Below, one piece after another: positions 56,592-64,000 of a stretch of 64,000 nt of DNA. Numbering within the stretch: position 1 is the stretch's first letter; each line of letters starts with the position of its first letter. The translations under genes and the position numbers were made by a program. Where the stretch lies: contig QRFJ01005788.1 of assembly GCA_006176705.1 (NCBI GenBank), positions 1 through 64,000 of the forward strand, given 5' to 3'. The DNA comes from Cocos nucifera. Lineage: Eukaryota; Streptophyta; Magnoliopsida; Arecales; Arecaceae. Below the pieces are notes generated by a model, which was not told where the DNA came from, searched no databases, and saw only the letters and a list, made by a program, of their open reading frames with translations.

Positions 56592-59063
56592 TGATAGGAA
56601 TGATGTACAGGGCGGAAGCATGTTTCAAAGCAAAAACATGAAATCAAACAAACCAAATCCGAACCCTAGGACCACCTTATTAGTAATTAAATCATATAAC
56701 ATGCATTTGTAATATAAAAGAAAGTATTAGAACATATCTCTTATCGTTTAACCCTAAATTATCCCTAATAGCCGACAGCAGTCCGTCAGGGGTTCCACCA
56801 GGTGCCCACATGTTCACCCTCCAACGTTGATCCACACAGAGACTTGATCAAGATACCAGCACTTTTGATTTATATAATTAAAATTTTAGTAATAAAAACT
56901 TTAATTAACTGGGCAAGACCTTCCTTAGTCTTTATGTCACCTTTCTTGCCTCTCCTTACCTCTCTTTCTTTTTTCGTCTTTTTAATTTTTCTACCTAATC
57001 TCTTTATCTTAAAATGACTTCTTTTCCTTATAAGGACAAGGTCTGAACAAGAAAAGGGAAGAAAAAAAAATTGGACAATATAAAATACTTGTAAAAAAGA
57101 AAGATAAATTTTCACTCCTTCGAACTCTTGGTGTGCACCCCTATTTATAATGTACGTAGGGATACCATCTTAATTTCTCACATCCTTTCCTCATCAACAT
57201 CTTACACCCCATCATCATACTCACATCCATCTAAATTTTGTGCCATTTAAAATTACGTAAACTTAGTCCAAGAGATGCCTTAAAATAGGACTCTTCGGAC
57301 TAATTCTACGTAGTTTTTCTATGAAGAGTCGCGATGCATAAGTATATGATGCCATAATTCAAGAGCTTGGATCAGATTAGATGGCCATCTAATGGCCCTT
57401 AATGGGACGCCCATTCAGCAAGAAGGGTGGAGATGAACTTTGAATGGCCAAAGTCCCAAGGGACTTTGACTTGGTCCAAGAGGCGTCAAGGATGAGAGGG
57501 CGGCAAGGAGTCTTGGACGGCAAATAATCCTAGGCGACAAAAAGTTCCTTCTCAAAATAATAATGAAGTATTTCATCTGTAGAAGGACTCTTCTGCACCC
57601 CATATCTGATGTTCACGTCTATTTAAAAATTTACGTGACATAACAAATGGGAAAAGTCAAAGAAGGTAGGCACCAACTAATTCCATGCACCAAAAATTCT
57701 TTGTGCATGAAAAATTTCCCACGCGCAAGAGAGAGACTCTCTGGCATGTGGGATTCAGGTATGTAGCACCCTAACAGAAGCCCAATCAATCTAAGTTAAT
57801 CCAATTCAAAACCAAATCCTATTTGGCTCAAATCGGACCTTAATTAGCCTAAATCGGAATCCAATTCGAATCCAAGTGCTAGGGTTTGCTACATGTGCTA
57901 GCATGTTCATCTTGCAAACATGGTCTAATCCAATTAGATCTTTAATCAATTTTCTTTGTATGTGACCCATTGGATTCCACATCTAACCAGCAGTGAGTCT
58001 GGGTGTGATTTGATCTAATCTGGTTAGAACTCAACCAAACCAATTTAAGTCAAAACTAGCCAACCCAATTTGACTTAATTTAGAATACTTTCTAATTTAA
58101 TGATCAAATTAAAATTTTAATTTTGATCGAATCTACAAGACATGATTGACGTCTAGCAACGTATCATAACTTTCCAAAAGATGTAAAATTTTGATGAAAA
58201 TACCAAAAATATCCTTCGATGAAAATTACCATGCAACTAGATTCTTTGATCTCTCTACATCCTAAATATGACTCTACGTATAGAAATATGTCAACCCCAA
58301 TATCATATTCATTTCTCTTTCAATCTTATGATGATGATTCATTTAATAAAATATTAAAAATTATTTCTAATTTTCATCATACTTTGATCAAAGTTTTCCT
58401 GAATCATTATTTATTTGAAGTAGGTAGGATGCTATTTCCTCTTACCGGGAGTGATCGATTCCATGTTAACCTATTCACAACCTTCATATATATAATCTAC
58501 CATATCCAGATCATTCCGTACATAACTGAGTCATGAATGAGTATGAACCAAAATATGAATTTATATATATAAGATTATATGATAGTTTCAGGTCAAAGGA
58601 TTACATGCACAAATTCCACTATAAGAACTATCTGTTGACATGTAGATAAGACTCCATCAGATATTCTCGATTTAGATCAATTCAGTAAACTCATTCTCTA
58701 ATGAGCATCCATATTCTTATATTAGTGTCATACACAAGTTATTGTGAGATCAATCACCCTCTCAATCGAGTATACAAAGAATGTGCTAGTCTTACCGAAA
58801 AATATTGATTCCTAACGCAATATCCCATCGACTAAGAATATTTAAATTAGGATTTTAAGATTTTAGATCTCACTGGTATGATCTCATCATAATCCTAAAA
58901 TTATAGTCCTAATTTATGGAGTTCATCATAATCTTAAATAAATAATAAGACACTACATATGATAAAATAAATATCTTTATTAAAAAAAATGTCATTACAT
59001 AAGTTTGAAAGACAAAAAAAGAATAGTCCAAAAATTGATTGGCTGGAGGGCATATTCCTTTCA
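56592..59063 (-). repeat. 5' LTR of D (2472 bp)
   Basis: Minus strand starts TGAAAGGAATATGCCC at 59063 and ends CATTCCTATCA at 56592. It has no gene. The probable TATA box is at 57142-57151. Confidence 0.93.
57142..57151 (-). promoter_or_regulatory. Probable TATA box in D 5' LTR
   Basis: TTATAAATAG on the minus strand, kept in the 3' LTR at 49622. Transcription would run leftwards into D, away from G. Inferred. Confidence 0.55.
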
Positions 59064-59072
59064 TGGACAACA

Positions 59073-59090
59073 AGCGGTATCAGAGCAGGT
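59073..59090 (+). other. Primer binding site of element G
   Basis: GCGGTATCAGAGCAGG follows GGACAACAA. In the uninterrupted element this would lie a few bases after the LTR end now at 49071. It gives the plus orientation of G. Confidence 0.85.
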
Positions 59091-59136
59091 ACTCTATTAT
59101 TAATTGTTGATCTAACTATTAAGGGCAAAAGATCAA

Positions 59137-60710
59137 ATGGCAAACCCTAGTGGTATTTCCTTTATTGAGGGCCAATCCACTTCTAGATCATATTTATTTG
59201 ATGGCACCAACTACACCTTTTAAAAAATTAAAATAAAAATTTTCATACAATTTCTAGATTATAACTTGTAAGAAATCATAACTAGAGGACCACACACATC
59301 CATAAAAATTGTAAATGTTATGACTCTTCCCAAATCGAAAAAGGAATGAGACTAATTTGACAAAAAGATGGCTCAATTAAACGCAAAAGCCATCAATATA
59401 CTTTATTATTCTTTAGATGTGCATGAGTTTAATATAATATCATTTTGCACATCGGCTAAAAAAATTTGGGACATGTTAGAAATAACTCATGAAGGAACAA
59501 GATAAGTTAAAAAATCTAAAATTAACTTGCTTGTTCATAAATATGAAATATTGAAAATAAAAAAATATGAAACTATTTTCAATATGTTTACCAAATTTAC
59601 TGAAATTATAAATACTTTAAATGGCCTAGGCAAAACTTATTCTAACTATGATCTTGTTTGCAAAGTTCTTAGGTCTCTACTTAAAGATTGGAAAGCTAAG
59701 ATGACGACAATACAAGAAGCAAAGGATCTCACCAAGCTATCCCTAGAAGAACTCATGGGTTCTCTTATGACCCATGAGATGCATATGGCTCAAAATGAAG
59801 AAGAAGAGGAGCCATGTAAAACAAGGACCATTGCCTTCAAGTCTACTTCAAATTATCAAGAAAGTAATGAGTCGGAGGATGATAAAGAAAAAGATGATGA
59901 AGACATGGTGCTTCTTTCAAGAAAATTCAAGAAGTTCCTCATGAAGAAAAAAGAGAAGAAAATTATCACCAATAATCAAATTTATCCCAAAAAGATGAAG
60001 AAGAGTGCTTTACTAGGACTTTGAAAATGTGGTGACTCATCAAGCTAGGATGAGAAAGAGAAAAATGAGAATCTTTGCCTCATGACCTTGGAGGATGAGA
60101 TAAATTCTGAAAACACATCCAATTTTATCTTTGATAAACTACTTGATGCCTTCAATGAACTAATGTACGAATTTAAAAAGTTAAGGCAAAAAACTAGGAA
60201 GCTTAAAAAGAATAATTCTAATTTAATGAAAGAAAAAAGTCTTTAGCTAAAGAAAAAAAACTGATTAAATCTAAAAATTTTTTAGATAAAATAATTCTTA
60301 AGCTTAAAAAGAAAAATGATATTTTGAAATCTTTCTTAAAAGAAAATGAAAATCTTTCAATTGAAAAGAAAGAGCTCTTGAAAAAAAATAAGAAATTAAG
60401 AAAATAAGTAGAGGTTTTGAAACCTATAGCTGAAAGGTTTATAATTAGTTTTGAAAATCTTCAATTTTTAGTAAAAACTAATGGAGTTGTTTTCAATAAA
60501 ATAGAAATCAATTTTAATGCTTCAAGAAAATGATAAAATACAAAAGGTATTTTTACAAAAACTTCCATCAAGGATATTCTTTTATCAAATTGGCCACAAG
60601 ATTTTGGAATGCAACTTTAAAAGAATTGGCCAAAGCTTAATAAAACAAATTTGGGTTCCAAAACGAACCTTGAATGCTAACTCCTATGGATCCAAGATGA
60701 CTTAATACCA
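59137..60710 (+). pseudogene. gag: Sirevirus-like gag remnant of G
   Basis: The start ATG 59137 (MANPSGISFIEGQSTSRSY) leads into a UBN2-type gag (LFDGTNYTF, MAQLNAKAINILYYSL, FCTSAKKIWDMLEITHEGT). The open stretch 59527-60024 has FTKFTEIINTLNGLGKTYSN, VLRSLLKDWKAKMTTIQEAK and LEELMGSLMTHEMHM, then an acidic and a Lys-rich stretch. From 60130 to 60520 a Lys/Leu/Glu-rich region, probably coiled coil, is broken by many stops. The zinc knuckle near 60570-60630 (FFYQIGHKILECNFKR) has lost its first Cys pair. It ends in IWVPKRT and a stop at 60703-60705. Confidence 0.8.
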
Positions 60711-60830
60711 AAAGTTTTAAAGTGATCTAGCAAGTTTGCCAAGGATCCAATGCTCTTAAAAGAGAAAAACATCTTTATTTGGATTCCTTGGATGTCAAGA
60801 TGATGGGTGATGATCGTTGATACAATCTAA
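60711..60830 (+). pseudogene. pol: Protease stub of G, rest of pol missing
   Basis: After gag, about 100 bases match the start of a copia protease; TTTATTTGGATTCCTTGG with the following GATGTCAAGATGATGGG resembles the active-site region with base changes. Then the similarity stops. No integrase, RT or RNase H motif is found to 61838, so about 3 kb or more of pol appears deleted here. Confidence 0.55.
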
Positions 60831-61837
60831 ATCTTTTTCTCATCATACTATCAATGATTGTTAAAATCTTTTTGATTGAATGAATCCTTTTATTAATATG
60901 CATGGATATAAAATTTCTTTCTTGAAATACTTCTTATGTTTAATTGATTGATTTTGATGCCTTGCAATGAATTCATGTCATGTTGTGAATATTTTGATTT
61001 TAAAGAATAATATGCTCTCCTCTATATATCATGCTATAATTAAAATACTTTAACTTGATATTCAACATGATATTTTAAGACTCTTCTTATCAATTCTATA
61101 GTTGATGAATATAAACCTAAAAATGTTTAATTCCTTTAATTGTTAAGTTTACAAGAAACTAAGTTTAAATTAAATTTAATTGAATTTTTCCTACAAAATG
61201 TTAAACTATTAAATTTACTCAAAATTACTTACATAAAACAAATATTCAAATATAAATCATCTCCTCATAAAATTTAAATGTTTGAAACTGCATTGCATCT
61301 TAATCTTTTCTAAGGTTTCAAGTCTTTCTTAGTTGAAACCAAACATATAAAGCCAATATCTAGAGTTTCCCTTCTCAATACTCCAAATTTGATTGATTAT
61401 CACATCCTATTCGATCAAATCATCAAATCTCAAATTTAGATTGAATGTCATCCTTAACCCCCAAATCAATTGAATATCTTTTTGATCTAAATTTAATTAA
61501 ATTCTCCTGATTTGGATTCTGTCTAGACTGATTCTTAATCAAGATGTCGACCCTAAACCTTGTAGGTGTCGACACTTGAGCTGAAAAATCCTTCTGGAAC
61601 TATTCTGAAAAGGTGTTGACACCTTACACTAAAAGTGTCGACCCCTTCTAAGGTGTCGACACTTTTCAAGCAAAGTATCAACCCCTTTTACGTGATAGAG
61701 TCTTTTAAAAAATCGAACCGTCCCTATCCTATTTCTATTTCTACTCGCACCTTCGAACAGGGCTCTCTGAACCCCTCTCTATCCCATCCAAACCTCTAGA
61801 AACACTCCCCCATTCTCTCCTTCCCATGTTTTGAAAG
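60831..61837 (+). other. Noncoding stretch of G between gag and env-like frame
   Basis: AT-rich, with no frame of note. At 61538-61690 it holds about six GTGTCGACACC-like words (61541, 61564, 61611, 61635, 61652, 61673), the same motif as in the LTR at 47800-48120. The env-like frame starts 150 bases later. Confidence 0.65.
61538..61690 (+). repeat. Second GTGTCGACACC-like word cluster, upstream of env-like frame
   Basis: Words such as AGGTGTCGACACTT and AAGTGTCGACCCC recur at 20-45 base spacing. The shared motif with the LTR suggests either a regulatory role or LTR-derived sequence moved here. Neither is shown. Confidence 0.7.
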
Positions 61838-63148
61838 ATGATGCCTCGTGTGAAGCATCTTGCTCGACGGGAAATAAGACCTCGAATGGATTCTCCGAGC
61901 CTTAGAACGTCCCGTTCTCCATCTTCGGTTTGTGAACAGCGAATAAAATAGTGTGCAGAGCAGAGAGTCATCCCCCCCCTCGCCGACAGCTACTTCTCCA
62001 CCTCTAGCTAGGTCTTCTCCACCTCCGACAGCCCTCTCATCTTTTTGAGGTACTCCTTCATGGTCTGTAGCCATCTCCCGTGTGGTTTCTATGGGTAGAA
62101 ACATCGAATTTCAATTTCCTAGAGAAAAATAATTTTGATTTTGGAAGAAAACTTAGAAATCTAGGATGGAAATTCTTTTGCTCCCTGAATATTTTGACCT
62201 ATCCAAATCTAGTCAAAAAATTTTATTCAAATTTGAAGAGTGGAGATGGGGTCATTGAATCCGAGTTGAAAGGAGTTTTAATTATTTTTGACAGTGAAAA
62301 GTTAGAAAGAATTCTAAGGATGAGAGCTGAAGGGAGCCAAATTGATAAACTTGAAAAAAGATCAGAATGGCTCAAATATATTTTAAGAAGAGAGGATATC
62401 AATGATTTAGAGGAGGTGAGTGCCAACCGGTTATCTACTGATATGCACCCCTACATCACATTACCAGCCAAATTTTCTTTCCTAAAACTAATAGATTTGA
62501 CTTTGTAGCTGCGAGAGACATATCCTTCATGTATCATGTGATTTGAGAGATCCCCCTGAACCTCTTGCACTTATGATCAGATATATGTAGGATGTGGCAG
62601 GGAGATCTAGGACTTCTCTATCCTATGGGATGGCCTTGACTTTGATTTTTCAGGAGCATGGGGTAGATCTTGATAGAGAGACCTCTAGAGCCCTAATGCA
62701 TATAGATACATACAATGAACACTCCCTGTACTATATGGATTTCGAGAGATAGGGTACTCGTTGGGTTCATCGAGGAGCTCAGATTCAGGCAAAGGATCCA
62801 ATTGAGGCTCCACCTATTGTTCCAATACCAAATATTCAGATGAAGGAGCCAACAGCATCAGTAGAGTAGATTTATGAGACCATAGAGGCATCAATGGATC
62901 GTTCAGAGAGCTCAGACAAACCGCACTCCAGACTAGATGAGTACTTATTGGTTGAGAGGGTCTCCTCGAGGATTATGGCAGCTATCAACTCAGAGATTCA
63001 GTGACTCACCTCAAAGGCCATGTCATTGCTCAGAGAGAAAACTGCTCGACTGATTCAGGAGATCTCTGCTATGAGAATAGATGCTTCTGGGCAGCCTTCT
63101 GCAAATGTTGGATCATCTTCTTCTCCTCCATCTGATCCTACTTTTTAG
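61838..63148 (+). pseudogene. Env-like frame of Sirevirus type (putative plant transposon protein)
   Basis: ATG ATG at 61838 opens a basic, Ser/Arg-rich N-terminus of 37 codons (MMPRVKHLARREIRPRMDSP) that stops at 61949. After a frame change, 62080-62508 carries the recognisable domain: LGWKFFCSLNILTYPNLVKK, FYSNLKSGDGVIESELKGVL and a region ending LPAKFSFLKLIDLTL. This resembles the domain found in env-like frames downstream of pol in plant Sireviruses and in many 'putative plant transposon' proteins. Further readable parts after stops run to a Ser-rich tail and stop at 63146-63148. I see no clear signal peptide or membrane segment. The role of these proteins is unproven. Confidence 0.65.
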
Positions 63149-64000
63149 AGCCTGATCCTTTCACTTAGAATGCTAGGATATTACTCATGTAACCTTAGAG
63201 CTTCCTAGCAATCCACTTTGTATCAAAACATAGGAGTTTGCATTTTGACCTCATATATAATCAGTTCATATAAACAACTTTTAGAGTAAATGAAAAAGAT
63301 ATTTTTCTTTTGAAAAATGTGATGCCTTGATCAATATTAAAATGTTTGATGTCAAAATGGCTTGATCAATATTAAAATTGCTTGATATTTTATTATCATT
63401 TTATATCTTTAATTTTAGATTTTGCTATAAAAGTAAGAAAAAGCAAATTCTAAAGAATCATAATTTAAATGAATATAAATATTAAATTTTGATAATCTAA
63501 AAAATTGAATTAAAAAAAATTCATTAAAAATGGGAGAACAATAAAAATATTTAACATAAAAAAAATAAATTTTAAGACTTCAATGAATGATTTGACTGAT
63601 TGTTTGATATATGAATTAACTAATGATTTGCCTTACTAAATTAATGCTTTGTGATCTTAAAATTTTACTTAGTTATGAAAGTGGCTATATTTGTAAAACA
63701 AAAAAAGAGAAAAATATTAAAAAAATGATAAAGTGATTGAAAATTTATTTAAATTTCATGTTAAATATGCTTAATTTGAAAGAAAAAGGAAAAGAAATAC
63801 TTTGATTTGTTTGAAGTTACTAAGTGACTCATGTTGGAAAATGGTATCAATAAACATTCATTGCATCATACTATTGAGCTTTCATGTGCTTCTAAATTTT
63901 CAGTCTTAACTTACATAATTTGAATGATATTGAAGTTTAAATTTTTAATAATTAATTAGAGTTTAACTAATTTTGAAACATACTCTAAACCTAATTTTTC
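63149..64000 (+). other. 3' noncoding part of G
   Basis: AT-rich, with no open frame of note and no start of the G LTR visible before the window ends. Short repeated words (CTTGATCAATATTAAAAT at 63331 and 63361) are present. Confidence 0.6.

Larger units (their letters stand above)
49072..59063 (-). mobile_element. Complete Ty1/copia element D, least decayed in the window
   Basis: LTRs at 49072-51553 and 56592-59063, flanked by a perfect target duplication tggac (49067-49071 and 59064-59068). Minus-strand order: 5' LTR, primer site, leader, gag, protease, integrase, RT, RNase H, polypurine tract, 3' LTR. In the first 290 bases of the LTR pair I count about 18 differences. It inserted at the junction of G's LTR and primer site. 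Confidence 0.94.
47617..64000 (+). mobile_element. Sirevirus-like copia element G, pol-deleted, open at right edge
   Basis: 5' LTR 47617-49071, interrupted by D, then primer site (59073), gag (59137-60710), a protease stub, a 1 kb noncoding stretch, and an env-like frame (61838-63148). The LTR edge (CACCCCCCCTCTTGGG then GGACAACAAGCGGTATCAG), the coiled-coil-rich gag and the env-like frame fit Sireviruses. Integrase, RT and RNase H are absent between 60830 and 61838, so most of pol is deleted. The 3' LTR is not in the window. Confidence 0.72.

Overview
The window is plant nuclear DNA made almost entirely of nested, decayed LTR retrotransposons. I see no host protein gene, rRNA or tRNA gene. 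The lineages present are known from flowering plants: a Tat-type Ty3/gypsy element with a second, archaeal-type RNase H, an Athila-type Ty3/gypsy element, a Sirevirus-like Ty1/copia element with an env-like reading frame, and three further Ty1/copia elements. A large monocot genome such as a palm is my best guess for the source, but that rests on general resemblance and was not tested.

Layout. Positions 1-3101 are the 5' part of a minus-strand copia element (A1) lying against a plus-strand copia pol remnant (B, 3102-8676, with a 2.45 kb 3' LTR). Next comes a minus-strand copia LTR remnant (C) cut into three pieces (8677-8870, 21210-21733, 34406-34911) by two insertions. The first is a Tat-type gypsy composite (8871-21209) that carries an extra inverted 3' end, giving a palindrome centred near 10395. 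The second is a very AT-rich element with inverted termini (21734-34405), itself split by a complete copia element of the A family (A2, 23509-33797, target duplication attat). Then come two inverted halves of another copia LTR (F) around a complete minus-strand Athila element (35373-45640, target duplication atata). Next is the F 3' flank (45957-47613). Last is a plus-strand Sirevirus-like element (G, from 47617 to beyond the window) whose LTR/primer-site junction is split by a complete minus-strand copia element (D, 49072-59063, target duplication tggac).

All the coding regions are pseudogenes with stops and frameshifts. D is the least decayed: it keeps an open frame of 288 codons across RT and RNase H with the catalytic YVDD. 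Judged by eye from LTR pairs, D is youngest, the Athila element intermediate and A2 oldest. Internal LTR pairs, primer binding sites, polypurine tracts and target duplications were read directly from the sequence and make the element borders fairly secure. Lineage names rest on protein-family recognition.

The features most worth a second look are: (1) the palindromic Tat composite that looks like one integration event; (2) a 45-bp minisatellite in the Tat LTR present in about 3, 7 and 40 copies in its three LTRs; (3) two sequence modules shared by the untranslated leaders of the Athila (gypsy) and D (copia) elements, in swapped order; (4) element G, which keeps gag and an env-like frame but has lost nearly all of pol, with a GTCGAC-centred repeat cluster both in its LTR and upstream of the env-like frame; (5) the AT-rich element with inverted termini.
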